Positions 15,392 through 24,460 are shown, counted from the stretch's first letter. The stretch: DNA of 38,226 nt from Anaerolineales bacterium (GCA_029933275.1 JAOZOM010000002.1:1-38226); one strand, 5' to 3'. Notes: generated by a model not told the origin, from the sequence alone. A program made the numbers and translations.

Positions 15392-15394
15392 GCA

Positions 15395-15814
15395 ATGGCA
15401 AAAGAACCTCTCTTTCTCGGTCTCGTTGTGGACGAGTTTGATCGTCCCGTAGGAAGTGCGTTCATCGGCTCGGAGCCTTGCTACGTTGTGGATGATGACG
15501 GTTTTCGCCGTCATATCCCCTCCGAGCAGATTGATCGTCAAGTTTTGGCGAAAATGGGTGAGTTGATTCAAGGACACGAAGACCTTCTCGGCGAGCAAAC
15601 CGCTAAAATGCTTGGACAAGATGATATTTTCTCGCGCGCCATGATCCAAAAACAACTGGAGAATATCGAAGAGCAATTTGAGACCATCATCCAAGCGGGC
15701 ATCCCTGAAGAGGGACGTAGCTATATGGGTATGATGGGCTTCAAAATTGTCATTGATGTTCATGGCGAAGTTTTGCGCCTCGACCAGCCCAGCGGCTTAC
15801 CGGAAGATGAATAA
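15395..15814 (+). CDS. Conserved hypothetical protein, last gene of the envelope operon
   Basis: A 139-aa protein I do not recognise. It starts with a strand-rich module (LFLGLVVDEFDRPVGSAFIG, YYVVDDDGF-like), has a charged helical middle (about 50-100, with KQLENIEEQFETIIQAG) and ends with a strand (FKIVIDVHGEVLRLD). There is no signal peptide or membrane helix. It begins three bases after the LURP-one-like gene and is followed at once by a strong hairpin terminator, so it is probably co-expressed with that gene. Confidence 0.65.
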   Translation: MAKEPLFLGLVVDEFDRPVGSAFIGSEPCYVVDDDGFRRHIPSEQIDRQVLAKMGELIQGHEDLLGEQTAKMLGQDDIFSRAMIQKQLENIEEQFETIIQAGIPEEGRSYMGMMGFKIVIDVHGEVLRLDQPSGLPEDE

Positions 15815-15819
15815 AGTGT

Positions 15820-15865
15820 ATATTGCGTAATTTCTAAAAAATTACGCAATATGTAATCTTTTTTT
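15820..15865 (+). terminator. Rho-independent terminator of the envelope operon
   Basis: A perfect 14-bp stem (15820-15833 with 15839-15852, ATATTGCGTAATTT) with a five-base loop is followed six bases later by a run of seven T. It begins six bases after the last stop codon of the operon. The stem sequence resembles the ATTGCGTATT-type strings seen at 13710-13730 and 36195-36210. Confidence 0.75.
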
Positions 15866-16040
15866 CCTAGTTCTAACGGAATTTGTGGTTTGGCAAAAAA
15901 CAAGCGCAAACAAACTTTTGTACACGGATTTCAAGGAGTTACACGGAAAAAACGCTCAATATTGAACACTTTTCCTTTTCAAAAATTCTCCGTGAAATCC
16001 GCGTTATCCGTGTACAAACCGTAAAAAACGGTAGAAACAG
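15866..16040 (+). repeat. Long inverted repeat, copy A
   Basis: This ~175-bp block runs from CCTAGTTCTAACGGAA to ACGGTAGAAACAGT and ends nine bases before the ATG of the GT-C gene at 16050. A reverse-complement copy with roughly a dozen differences and an ~18-base length difference near one end occupies 30792-30984. It contains its own inner inverted repeat (TGTACACGGAT ... ATCCGTGTACA). The dispersed ACACGGATTT motif forms its core. Confidence 0.85.
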
Positions 16041-16049
16041 TTTTTTTCC

Positions 16050-17597
16050 ATGTTTTCAAAAACTAAAGCCCTCCTTCCCCTCAGCCTTTTTCTCGCGGCA
16101 ATCTTTGCCCTCTTTGAAAAAGGCAATTATTTCTCTGCATGGCTCTCCGCCGCGCTGATTTTCTTTTTCGGAATTAGTGCACTTTTTGCGCTTTGGTCTT
16201 GGACGGGAAAATCGCGAAAACTACTCCTTATCATCGCGCTCGCCTTGTTGTTTCGTCTTGTTGCCGGGGTTGTGCTAGAAACCTTCCTCCCCATCAATGG
16301 CTACCAAGATAGCGAACAACAACAAGCGGGGTACGTCTTCTACGATGCTTATAGGCGCGATACCGCCGCGTATGATTTAGCTCAAAGTGACGCGCCCCTC
16401 CTTTCCGCATTTAGCAAAAGCGAAAATACCGACCAATACGGCGGTCTTCTTACCCTTAGCGCGGGCGTGTATCGCTACCTCTCGCCGGACGCGCATCGTC
16501 CGCTTCTGATTGTCCTCATCGCCGCGTTTGCCGCTGCACTCGGCATCCCCTTTTTGTGGATGGCGGCAAAAGAACTCGGCGGCGAAAAGTTCGCCCTCCC
16601 CGCTGCATTAATTTTTGCCCTATACCCAGAATCTATTCTGATGGGCAGTTCCCAAATGCGCGAACCTTTCTTAATTAGCCTTGTAGCTCTCGTTTCATGG
16701 GCATTTCTAAATCTCGAAAAATCTCGAAAAGCCGCCCTCTGGGCATTGGGCTTTGGCTTCCTTGCCATGCTCCTCATCTCTCCCGCCATTGCTATTTTTA
16801 GCCTCATCTTTCTCAGCGTCTATAAACTCATCCTCGATGAGCGTAAAAAAATCTCGCTCAAACAAATCGCCTTTGTCCTCCTCTTTCTCCTGCTCGCCTT
16901 TTTTTTCCTCTCCTCCGCGTTAAGTTCCACAAAACTTACTGCTAACTCCCCATTCGGCACTGTCCTTGAGTGGACGCGGCGAGCCGTCCAATGGGATACC
17001 TACCAACTCGAACGCGGTTCCGGCTGGGTGCAAAAACTTTTTAGCGAGATGCCCGCCGCTCTCCACGTCCCCTTTGCTACGAGCTACGGATTGGTGCAAC
17101 CCGTCCTGCCTGCCGCGATTATCGAACCGACCACCATCATTTGGAAGATTTTAGGGATATTGCGCGCGTTGGGATGGTACCTCCTCGCGCCTTTGCTCCT
17201 CTATGGCTTTTTTGCCCTCCCCAAACTGGATTCCACTCAAGCGCGCCGCATCTGGACGTGGTTTGGGCTTGCGTGCTGGTTCTGGATCATCCTCGCATCC
17301 CTCCGCGCGGGCGGTGACCAGTGGGATAATCCGCGTTATCGCGTCATCTTTTTGGCGTTAGAAGCCCTCTTCGCGGCACGGGCGTGGATCACGTTTAGGG
17401 AGCAAAAAGATGCTTGGTTGCCGCGTATTTTAACGGTAGAGGTTATTTTTCTCGCATTTTTCACTCAATGGTACGCAAGCCGATATTACGTCCGCTTCGG
17501 CACTTTATCCTTCGGCTCAATGGTTGCGTGGATATTATCCATCAGCATTTTTGTCATTCTCGGCGGCATAATCCAAGATAAGAAAAAACAGTTATAA
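16050..17597 (+). CDS. Polytopic GT-C-type glycosyltransferase-like membrane protein
   Basis: A 515-aa integral membrane protein with roughly eleven hydrophobic helices. After two to three helices a large extracytoplasmic loop (about residues 78-140) holds an acidic stretch, DAYRRDTAAYDLAQSD, where GT-C enzymes of the GT39/GT83 type carry a catalytic Asp. These enzymes take sugars from polyprenyl-phosphate donors. The acceptor and sugar are unknown, and a polysaccharide polymerase-like role is also possible. It heads the glycan operon; the gene for GDP-mannose dehydratase follows. The ATG has no ribosome site and lies directly after the long repeat, which must provide or contain its transcription signals. 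Confidence 0.6.
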   Translation: MFSKTKALLPLSLFLAAIFALFEKGNYFSAWLSAALIFFFGISALFALWSWTGKSRKLLLIIALALLFRLVAGVVLETFLPINGYQDSEQQQAGYVFYDAYRRDTAAYDLAQSDAPLLSAFSKSENTDQYGGLLTLSAGVYRYLSPDAHRPLLIVLIAAFAAALGIPFLWMAAKELGGEKFALPAALIFALYPESILMGSSQMREPFLISLVALVSWAFLNLEKSRKAALWALGFGFLAMLLISPAIAIFSLIFLSVYKLILDERKKISLKQIAFVLLFLLLAFFFLSSALSSTKLTANSPFGTVLEWTRRAVQWDTYQLERGSGWVQKLFSEMPAALHVPFATSYGLVQPVLPAAIIEPTTIIWKILGILRALGWYLLAPLLLYGFFALPKLDSTQARRIWTWFGLACWFWIILASLRAGGDQWDNPRYRVIFLALEALFAARAWITFREQKDAWLPRILTVEVIFLAFFTQWYASRYYVRFGTLSFGSMVAWILSISIFVILGGIIQDKKKQL

Positions 17598-17629
17598 TGG
17601 CGGCGTTAAAAAATAAAGGAGATATAAAT

Positions 17630-18589
17630 ATGAAAACAGCATTAGTTACAGGAATTACAGGGCAAGATGGCTCTTATTTGGCAGAATTACTGCTTTCAAA
17701 AGGCTACAAAGTGATTGGAATGGCGCGCCGCTCTAGCACAGTCAACTACGAGCGGATTGAACATTTGCTTGACGATATTATTGTTGAGCAGGGCGATTTG
17801 CACGATCAAGGCTCTCTTTTAGGTCTTCTGGAAGAGTATAAACCCAACGAAGTTTATAATTTGGCGGCGCAATCCTTTGTGCCAGCCTCATGGAGCCAAG
17901 CGGTTCTGACCGCAGAAGTGACTGCCTTGGGCGTGACGCGGATGCTGGAAGCAATTCGGATTTTTGACTCTTCGATTCGCTTTTATCAGGCATCCAGTAG
18001 CGAGATGTTCGGCAAAGTATTGGAAGTGCCGCAAAAAGAAAGTACGCCTTTTTACCCGCGTAGCCCTTATGGTGTAGCAAAAGTTTACGGGCATTGGATT
18101 ACGATTAATTACCGTGAATCCTATAATATTTTTGCTTCTTCTGGCATCCTCTTCAACCACGAGAGTCCCCGCCGTGGGTTGGAATTTGTGACTCGTAAAA
18201 TCACAAATGGTGTAGCGAAGATTAAACTTGGCAAACAAGATAAATTAGCTCTCGGCAATCTCGATTCCCGCCGTGATTGGGGCTTTGCCGGTGATTATGT
18301 CGAAGCGATGTGGTTGATGCTCCAACAAGAACAACCGGATAATTATGTCATCGGCACTGGTGAGACTTACTCCGTGCGCGAGTTCTGCGAAAATGCTTTT
18401 GGTTATGTTGATTTGGATTATAACGATTACGTTGTCCAAGACCCGCGTTTCTATCGTCCCGCCGAAGTAGATTTGCTAATTTCCGATCCTAGCAAAGCTC
18501 GCGAAGATTTGGGCTGGGAGCGCAAAGTGAATTTCAAAAGTCTTGTTGAGATGATGGTACAAGCCGATTTGGCAAGATTGCAAAAATAA
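17630..18589 (+). CDS. gmd: GDP-mannose 4,6-dehydratase
   Basis: A 319-aa short-chain dehydrogenase that converts GDP-D-mannose to GDP-4-keto-6-deoxymannose, the branch point to GDP-fucose, GDP-rhamnose and related sugars. The nucleotide loop GITGQDG is at residues 8-14. The catalytic residues are in ASSSEMFG (S123/S124 region) and YGVAK (Y147, K151). NHESPRRG and RDWGFAGDYVEAMW are family substrate-site blocks. The ATG at 17630 has AAGGAG eight bases upstream; the in-frame ATG at 17597 overlaps the previous stop and lacks one. No partner reductase (fucose or rhamnose synthase) is in the window. The next gene starts in the stop codon. Confidence 0.95.
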   Translation: MKTALVTGITGQDGSYLAELLLSKGYKVIGMARRSSTVNYERIEHLLDDIIVEQGDLHDQGSLLGLLEEYKPNEVYNLAAQSFVPASWSQAVLTAEVTALGVTRMLEAIRIFDSSIRFYQASSSEMFGKVLEVPQKESTPFYPRSPYGVAKVYGHWITINYRESYNIFASSGILFNHESPRRGLEFVTRKITNGVAKIKLGKQDKLALGNLDSRRDWGFAGDYVEAMWLMLQQEQPDNYVIGTGETYSVREFCENAFGYVDLDYNDYVVQDPRFYRPAEVDLLISDPSKAREDLGWERKVNFKSLVEMMVQADLARLQK

Positions 18590-20451
18590 TGAGTGTGCTA
18601 AAAAAAAGGGAAAGCTCGCAGAGCTTTCCCTTTAATTTAAAAGGAAAAGAAGATTTTTTTTCTTTAATGGGCGGATTTCTTTACTTCATCCAACTTTGGA
18701 TTTATGCCCATTCAACCTTTTCAAGGTTAGACGAAAGTGCCTATATTTATAAGGGCTATTTATTCGCAACGGGACAATACGAACCTTTTGGTCCCGGGCT
18801 GTGGACGAATAAAGGTCCTTTCTCTTTTCTAATCCCCGGCTATATTCAACGTTGGTTTGGACCCGGCTTAGGTCCGGCGCGTTATTTTGCTGTTTTTCTT
18901 GCTCTTCTTACACTTTTTGGTGTTTGGTTCACGGCTCGGCGGCTCAGCGGGAAAACTTGGGGCATGGTCGTTGTTTGGCTTTTCGTTTTTACCCCCGCAT
19001 TTGCCAAGTTATATAGTCCCGCCCTTTCTCAGGGATTAATTGCCTTAATGCTCACGGGGGTACTTGCCCTCTCTCTCGGCGGAGACCGCCCGCTTTGGCA
19101 GCTTTCACTGAGCGCAGCTCTAGCGGGATTAATGCTCTTAACACGGCAAAATATGGTTTTGATTTTGCCCCTGCTCATTATATATATCTTTTGGCAATAC
19201 GGACGCAAGGCGGGATTATGGTCTCTTTTTTTCGGTGGGATGGTTATTTTTCTTGGGCATCTCTATTGGTGGCCCCAAATCATGCAACTCTGGAGACCGT
19301 GGCTACCGGAAAAATTAGCTCTTTGGGTGCAATCTTTATATCTTCCCGTTGGTAGCGATATCGGAGGTCCACACGGGAGTTTTGACCCCAGCATTTTAAA
19401 TCGCATCTCGGCTTTCTTTCTCGCATTTCGTTTATATGGCATTATTCTTATTGGGATTATCGTCAGCTTTTTCTTATGGCAGAAAAAATGGAAGAATAAA
19501 AAAGCCTTTCGTGATGCCGTATTTTTAGCGGTCTTATATTTGATTCTCTTTTTTATGCACGCTTGGGCTAGTTTAGGGAAAAATTATTGCGTCTACTGTT
19601 TCCCCTCCTATCTCGGATTTTTCAATATCAGCGGGATATTCTTAATTCTAATTTCTTTCCCCTCGTGGAAAAAATCCCTCCCAAAATATAGCTATCCTCT
19701 TCTCATCATCCTGATTTTGACCCTTAGCGTAGGGATTGCATTCTCCGCTTCGGAAGACATCGGGAAATTACTTGTCAAAACCCATATTCCGCGGATGAAA
19801 GCAGGGCATTTTCTTACGGGAAATGTGGATTTAATGACTCTTTTGCTCAACAAATTCCAATTGAGCAAAAGCCTCACCCGTCAATATGCTTCGGTCGTTA
19901 TAGGGCTTTCTGTAGGACTGATCTTTTTAGCGGGTATTCTCTTTTTGAACATTAAAAAGAAAGCCAACTTTGGCTATTTAGCCCTCGTTTCATTTTTGGT
20001 ATTTTCTTTTTTTGCCTCTCCCCTCATCGCAGGAAGCCATGCGAAACGAGAATATGCTTACGGTGATATGATTGCCGCCTACGAAGACGCAGGCAGTTAC
20101 CTCGCCGAGTATATCCCCGCCGGAAGCCTGGTTTATTGGAAAGGAGGCAACTCTCTATTGCCCCTTTTATATATTCCGGGTGGGGTTGAAATTTACGCAA
20201 CCCAATTAAACGCTTACAATAATATAAAATATGGCGGAGACTCGGAAGCCCTCCTAAAACTGGGACTTTGGAATTTTGAAATGGATGCTCAATGGAGAAC
20301 CGAAGCCGATTATATTGTAATGATTAGCTATATTTACAGTGATGAATGGGCGGCTTTTCTTTCGCCCGATAAATTTGAAGCCTACCCACCCTCCTCCATC
20401 TTACTTGAAAATAGACCGGATTCCTTCTTGCGCGTTTTCAGGAGAAAATAA
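18589..20451 (+). CDS. GT39-like membrane glycosyltransferase (GT-C fold)
   Basis: A 620-aa polytopic membrane protein with about twelve helices. The first outer loop has RLDESAYIYKG (about 46-56), the Asp/Glu motif of GT-C enzymes, then WTNKGPFSFLIPGY, the KGP/KPP-like segment of GT39/ArnT relatives. A soluble domain of about 130 residues ends the protein. It should transfer a sugar from a lipid-linked donor outside the membrane. The ATG at 18589 lies in the gmd stop (TAATG), like other junctions in this operon. A second in-frame ATG at 18667 is possible, because a perfect hairpin fills codons 6-15 of the longer form. GT2 follows with the same one-base overlap. Confidence 0.72.
   Translation: MSVLKKRESSQSFPFNLKGKEDFFSLMGGFLYFIQLWIYAHSTFSRLDESAYIYKGYLFATGQYEPFGPGLWTNKGPFSFLIPGYIQRWFGPGLGPARYFAVFLALLTLFGVWFTARRLSGKTWGMVVVWLFVFTPAFAKLYSPALSQGLIALMLTGVLALSLGGDRPLWQLSLSAALAGLMLLTRQNMVLILPLLIIYIFWQYGRKAGLWSLFFGGMVIFLGHLYWWPQIMQLWRPWLPEKLALWVQSLYLPVGSDIGGPHGSFDPSILNRISAFFLAFRLYGIILIGIIVSFFLWQKKWKNKKAFRDAVFLAVLYLILFFMHAWASLGKNYCVYCFPSYLGFFNISGIFLILISFPSWKKSLPKYSYPLLIILILTLSVGIAFSASEDIGKLLVKTHIPRMKAGHFLTGNVDLMTLLLNKFQLSKSLTRQYASVVIGLSVGLIFLAGILFLNIKKKANFGYLALVSFLVFSFFASPLIAGSHAKREYAYGDMIAAYEDAGSYLAEYIPAGSLVYWKGGNSLLPLLYIPGGVEIYATQLNAYNNIKYGGDSEALLKLGLWNFEMDAQWRTEADYIVMISYIYSDEWAAFLSPDKFEAYPPSSILLENRPDSFLRVFRRK
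18605..18633 (+). promoter_or_regulatory. Perfect hairpin at the start of the GT39-like gene (attenuator or terminator after gmd)
   Basis: AAAGGGAAAGCTC (18605-18617) pairs fully with 18621-18633 around a three-base loop, 16 bases after the gmd stop. The 3' arm ends in TTT and is followed by AATTTAA, so the U-tract is short. It looks like an intrinsic terminator yet lies within the longer reading frame of the next gene. It could limit expression of the genes after gmd. Confidence 0.6.
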
Positions 20452-21398
20452 TGAACCTATCTTTAGTCATCCCGATTTACAACGAAGAAGAAAGCCTCCC
20501 CTTGCTTTTTGACGCGATCCACAACGCCTTAGATTCTCTCTCCCGTACATGGGAAGTGATTCTCGTCGATGATGGCAGCCGCGATAAAAGCCTCGATGTG
20601 CTACGAGACCTCGCGAAAAAAGACCCCAAACATATCCGCGTGGTGGCGTTTCGGCGCAATTTTGGTCAAACCGCCGCGATTGCCGCGGGGATAGACCATG
20701 CAAAAGGTGAGATTATCGTTCTCCTCGATGCTGACCTCCAAAACGATCCCGCCGATATCCCTATGATGCTGGATAAACTGGATGAAGGTTACGATGTCGT
20801 CAGCGGATGGCGTATTAATCGGCAAGATACTTATATCACCCGTACCCTTCCCTCTAACCTCGCCAACGGACTGATTTCACGCGTCACCGGAGTCGAACTC
20901 CATGATTATGGATGCACCCTCAAAGCCTATAGACGCGAAGTCCTCACGGGCTTCCGTCTCTACGGAGAAATGCACCGCTTCATTCCCGTTTTTGCTCATG
21001 CAGTTGGCGCAAAAATTGTCGAAGTCCCCGTTCACCACCATGCCCGCCAATTTGGGGAGGCAAAGTACGGCTTGGAGCGTACCTTCAAAGTTCTTCTCGA
21101 CCTCTTTACCGTCAAATTTCTTCTCAGCTATTCCTCCAAGCCTATCTATCTTTTTGGCGGCACAGGCATCGGCATCATCGCCCTCAGTGCGGCTCTTTTG
21201 ATTTTCTTGGCAATCAGGCGGCTATTTTACGGAATCTCCGTTTTTAGCTCGCCCCTTTTCCCCATTAGTGCCATGTTCTTCATCATGGGTTTTCAATCTA
21301 TCCTCATGGGGTTAATCGCCGAATTACAAGTTCGCACTTATCACGAATCTCAGCATAAGCCGACCTACACCCTCCGCGAAACTATCAATATCGAATAA
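20451..21398 (+). CDS. Family 2 glycosyltransferase (polyprenyl-phosphate glycosyltransferase type)
   Basis: A 315-aa enzyme of the DPM1/ArnC/GtrB type, which moves a sugar from a nucleotide donor to polyprenyl phosphate on the inner membrane face. The GT-A landmarks are VDDGS (39-43) and LDADLQNDP (92-100) with the metal-binding DAD. HHHARQFGEAKYG is the usual loop before the membrane part. Two C-terminal helices (about 230-255 and 268-292) anchor it. Its product would supply the lipid-linked sugar used by the GT-C proteins encoded upstream, with which it is coupled by TAATG overlaps on both sides. Confidence 0.88.
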   Translation: MNLSLVIPIYNEEESLPLLFDAIHNALDSLSRTWEVILVDDGSRDKSLDVLRDLAKKDPKHIRVVAFRRNFGQTAAIAAGIDHAKGEIIVLLDADLQNDPADIPMMLDKLDEGYDVVSGWRINRQDTYITRTLPSNLANGLISRVTGVELHDYGCTLKAYRREVLTGFRLYGEMHRFIPVFAHAVGAKIVEVPVHHHARQFGEAKYGLERTFKVLLDLFTVKFLLSYSSKPIYLFGGTGIGIIALSAALLIFLAIRRLFYGISVFSSPLFPISAMFFIMGFQSILMGLIAELQVRTYHESQHKPTYTLRETINIE

Positions 21399-22519
21399 TG
21401 CGTATCCTCGTCCTCATTCACGAATACCCACCGGTTGGCGGCGGTGGCGGTCGCGTTGCTCAAGATATAGCGGAGGGATTAACCCAACGCGGACACGAGA
21501 TCGTTATCATCACCTCCCATTTTGGCGATTTGCCAAAAGATGAATTTGTGGATGGAATCCGAATCATCCGCGTCCCTTCGTTACGAAAAGAGGCATTCCG
21601 AGCAGGATTTCCCTCAATGGCTGCCTACCTCCTTTCTGGATTTTGGGCTGGCTTCCGTTTAATCGGCAAATGGCGACCCGATGCGATTCACGTTCATTTT
21701 GCCGTCCCAGCCGGAGCCTTGGCGTGGGCGTTATCGAAGCTCAAAAGAATCCCCTATCTCCTCACCGCGCATCTCGGCGATGTGCCGGGCGGTGCGCCCG
21801 AGAAAACGGGAAAATGGTTCAGGTGGATTTTCCCCCTCAGCAAGCCAATTTGGCGAGACGCGGCTCAAGTTGTTGCCGTAAGCGAATTTACACGTCAGCT
21901 TGCGCTGAAGCATTATCCGGTTGAGATTTCCGTCATCCACAACGGCGTGGATTTAGACGCGCTGAATCCCCATCCAATCCAAATCCAAACAACACCACGC
22001 CTTATTTTTGCGGGGCGGCTGATGAAACAGAAGAATCCTCTTCAAATCATCCGTACGCTTGCCAAGCTCCAAGACCTTGATTGGGAATTTACTTTTCTCG
22101 GTGACGGACCTTTGCGCTCAGATTTGGAGAATGAAATTGCTCGTTATCAACTCGAAAAGCGGATTTCCCTGCACGGCTGGGTCACCCCCGAAGAAGTAAT
22201 TGCCGAGTTTGCTCAAAGCGACATCCTTTTTATGCCCTCTCTTTCGGAGGGGCTACCCGTTGTTGGCGTTCAGGCACTCGCGATGGGTTTGGCTCTTGTT
22301 GTCAGCAATATCGGCGGTTTTGTGGATTTGGTAAACGAGGGCGAAAACGGCTTTTTGGTAGATGAGCCGGGAAAATACGAGGCGCACCTTCGCCGCTTGT
22401 TGCTTGATGCGGAGGAGCTTCTTGCCTTCAGAAAAGCCAGTCGCAAAAAAGCAGAAGAATTTTCACTAGAGAATATCATTACGCATTACGAAGAAACTTT
22501 TTTAAGAAGAGAAAAATGA
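21398..22519 (+). CDS. Family 4 glycosyltransferase (GT-B)
   Basis: A 373-aa cytoplasmic or membrane-associated transferase. The N-terminal GGGGGRVAQDIAEGLTQRGHEI (in two parts, about 14-35) is the acceptor-side glycine-rich loop of GT4 enzymes. The C-terminal half has LIFAGRLMKQKNP and FMPSLSEGLPVVGVQALAMG, with the E-x7-E-type donor site altered: the usual second Glu is Gln in GVQALAMG. Family members add hexoses to growing lipid-linked glycans. The start overlaps the GT2 stop by one base, and the end overlaps the WlbA-like gene by four. Sugar specificity cannot be deduced. Confidence 0.88.
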   Translation: MRILVLIHEYPPVGGGGGRVAQDIAEGLTQRGHEIVIITSHFGDLPKDEFVDGIRIIRVPSLRKEAFRAGFPSMAAYLLSGFWAGFRLIGKWRPDAIHVHFAVPAGALAWALSKLKRIPYLLTAHLGDVPGGAPEKTGKWFRWIFPLSKPIWRDAAQVVAVSEFTRQLALKHYPVEISVIHNGVDLDALNPHPIQIQTTPRLIFAGRLMKQKNPLQIIRTLAKLQDLDWEFTFLGDGPLRSDLENEIARYQLEKRISLHGWVTPEEVIAEFAQSDILFMPSLSEGLPVVGVQALAMGLALVVSNIGGFVDLVNEGENGFLVDEPGKYEAHLRRLLLDAEELLAFRKASRKKAEEFSLENIITHYEETFLRREK

Positions 22520-23472
22520 CAACTCATCCCAAAAATTTTGCTGCAATTGGTGTTGCGGGTTATATTGCCCCTCGCCACCTAAAAGCCATCCAAGATACGG
22601 GCAATAAACTAATTGCCGCTACTGATATTACTGATTCTGTTGGTATTTTGGACCGGTATACTCAAGATGTGCGCTTCTTCACCGAGATTGAGCGGTTCGA
22701 CCGTCATCTCGAAAAACTGCGCCATCGCTCCGAAGAGGAGCGCGTTCACTACGTTAGCATTATGACCCCGAATTACCTCCACGATGCCCATTGCCGCCTC
22801 GCTCTTCGTATAGGCGCAACCGCGATTTGCGAAAAGCCGCTCGTCATCAACCCGTGGAATATAGACCAACTTGCTCATGTTGAAGAGGAATATGAGGGCA
22901 AAATAAATACGATTTTGCAATTGCGTGTTCATCCCGCACTGATTGCGCTTAAAAAGAAATTAGATGCGGACTCTTCGGGCAAGCAACATGATGTTTTGTT
23001 GAGTTATGTTACCTCGCGCGGACCTTGGTATCACGTCTCGTGGAAAGGGGATTACGAAAAATCGGGCGGCGTAGCCACCAATATCGGCATACATTTCTTT
23101 GATATGCTCCAATGGCTTTTTGGCAAACCCGACATGCTCAAAGTCTATCGTAATGAGTCGACTAGCATGTCAGGTTTTATCGAATTTGAACGCGCTCAGG
23201 TGCGTTGGTTTCTCTCTGTAGATGAGAATGATCTCCCCATCCCGATTGAGTCGGGTAAACCGAAAACCTACCGCTCGATTACCGTAGATGGCGATGAAAT
23301 TGAATTTTCGGGCGGATTTACCGATTTGCACACCGTTGTTTACGAGCGTACTCTAGCGGGGCAAGGTTTTGGGCTAAACGATGCTCGTCCCTCGATTGAG
23401 TTGGCGTATAAAATTCGCAACACGCCGCTCTCTGCAATTGATGTACTGGCACATCCTTTCTTGAAGAAGTAG
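22516..23472 (+). CDS. wlbA: WlbA/WbpB-like UDP-N-acetylglucosaminuronate 3-dehydrogenase (Gfo/Idh/MocA family)
   Basis: A 318-aa NAD(P)-dependent sugar dehydrogenase. IGVAGYIAPRHLKAIQDTGN (11-30) is nearly the WlbA signature, followed by DSVGILDRY and FFTEIERFDRHL. Catalytic Lys is in CEKPLV (K107) and His in GGVATNIGIHFFD (H193). These fit K101 and H185 that I recall for the Chromobacterium enzyme. WlbA oxidises C3 of UDP-GlcNAc uronate on the way to 2,3-diacetamido uronic acids. The partner dehydrogenase (WbpA), aminotransferase (WlbC) and acetyltransferase (WlbB) are not in the window, so they must lie elsewhere or the pathway differs. It ends the polysaccharide operon. Confidence 0.85.
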   Translation: MTTHPKNFAAIGVAGYIAPRHLKAIQDTGNKLIAATDITDSVGILDRYTQDVRFFTEIERFDRHLEKLRHRSEEERVHYVSIMTPNYLHDAHCRLALRIGATAICEKPLVINPWNIDQLAHVEEEYEGKINTILQLRVHPALIALKKKLDADSSGKQHDVLLSYVTSRGPWYHVSWKGDYEKSGGVATNIGIHFFDMLQWLFGKPDMLKVYRNESTSMSGFIEFERAQVRWFLSVDENDLPIPIESGKPKTYRSITVDGDEIEFSGGFTDLHTVVYERTLAGQGFGLNDARPSIELAYKIRNTPLSAIDVLAHPFLKK

Positions 23473-23506
23473 CTTACTCTTTTCCTCCTCCCACACCTCC
23501 CTAAAG

Positions 23507-23535
23507 TAGACGAAATCAACCGCCTCGTGTATGAT
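23507..23535 (+). promoter_or_regulatory. Candidate promoter of the polytopic membrane protein gene
   Basis: TAGACG (23507-23512), a 17-base spacer, TATGAT (23530-23535). Transcription would begin near 23542, giving a ~19-base leader that holds the GGAG ribosome site. A second -10-like TATAAT at 23541 has no matching -35. Confidence 0.35.
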
Positions 23536-23560
23536 GTTACTATAATGATAGGAGAAAATC

Positions 23561-24460
23561 ATGGATTTCGGAAAAATTCTTAAAAACGCATGGAAAACTG
23601 TTTGGACGCATAAGGTTCTTTTTTATTTTGGTTTCTTAATGGGGATTCCAAGTATCTTGATGGGAATCATTATGGGGGGCATCTTCTTTTTCCTGACCGA
23701 AGATAATATCTTCGCTTTTGTTGACCATCCGGAGAGGACACCTCTTTTTCTTATTTTATACTTCGCCTTTATCATCATCTTTATCATTTTTTCCTATGTG
23801 ATGACAACTTTAAGTTTCGCCGGTGTTTTTAAGGGGACATTAGACCTGCAAGGTAAAAAAGATAGCTTGTCTTTTAGTGAGTTATGGACTGCCACCCTTC
23901 CCTATTTTGGACGAGTTTTGGGCGTGCTCTTCATCATTTTCCTTGCCATATTTATTCTCGTTATGATTCCTATATTTTTAGGCATCTTTGTTGGTGCGCT
24001 AACCGCGGGAATAGGATTCTTATGCTTGATGCCTCTTTTCTTTTTGATCATTCCTTTGGAACTTGTCGGATATCTTCTCGCATCCGTAGCGATGGCAGCA
24101 ACCGTAGCCGAAGATTTGGGCGTTTTCGATGCGCTTCGGCGCGCGTGGGAGGTGGTTAAGAAAAAATTCTGGATTCTCGTACTGATGACCATCATCCTCG
24201 CCTTTCTCCAATGGGCGGCGAGCATGATTGTGATGATCCCGATGCAATTTGCTCAAATGGCATTGATGTTTTCCTCTGATTTCCTAAATAGCACAGACCC
24301 GAATACCTTTTTTCGCCCCGTCTCTATTCTTATTCTTCTTTTCATGCCCTTAATTGCCCTCGTGCAATCATTGGGATTAACCTATGCCAACGCCGCTTGG
24401 ATGTTGACCTATCTCGAAGTTTCCGCGCCAGAGACGGATGAAATTATCTTTGACGTTTAA
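23561..24460 (+). CDS. Polytopic membrane protein, glycerophosphodiesterase-membrane-domain-like
   Basis: A 299-aa membrane protein with six or seven hydrophobic helices. The segment GVFDALRRAWEVVKKKFWILVLM (about 197-219) is a recurrent feature of the membrane domain attached to some glycerophosphodiester phosphodiesterases and of DUF975-like proteins. No catalytic domain is present. The N-terminal DFGKILKNAWKTVWTHKVLFYFG is a similar amphipathic-then-hydrophobic unit, suggesting an internal repeat. GGAG precedes the ATG. The VWA/FHA gene follows after a 55-base gap, so they may be co-transcribed. Function is unknown. Confidence 0.65.
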   Translation: MDFGKILKNAWKTVWTHKVLFYFGFLMGIPSILMGIIMGGIFFFLTEDNIFAFVDHPERTPLFLILYFAFIIIFIIFSYVMTTLSFAGVFKGTLDLQGKKDSLSFSELWTATLPYFGRVLGVLFIIFLAIFILVMIPIFLGIFVGALTAGIGFLCLMPLFFLIIPLELVGYLLASVAMAATVAEDLGVFDALRRAWEVVKKKFWILVLMTIILAFLQWAASMIVMIPMQFAQMALMFSSDFLNSTDPNTFFRPVSILILLFMPLIALVQSLGLTYANAAWMLTYLEVSAPETDEIIFDV

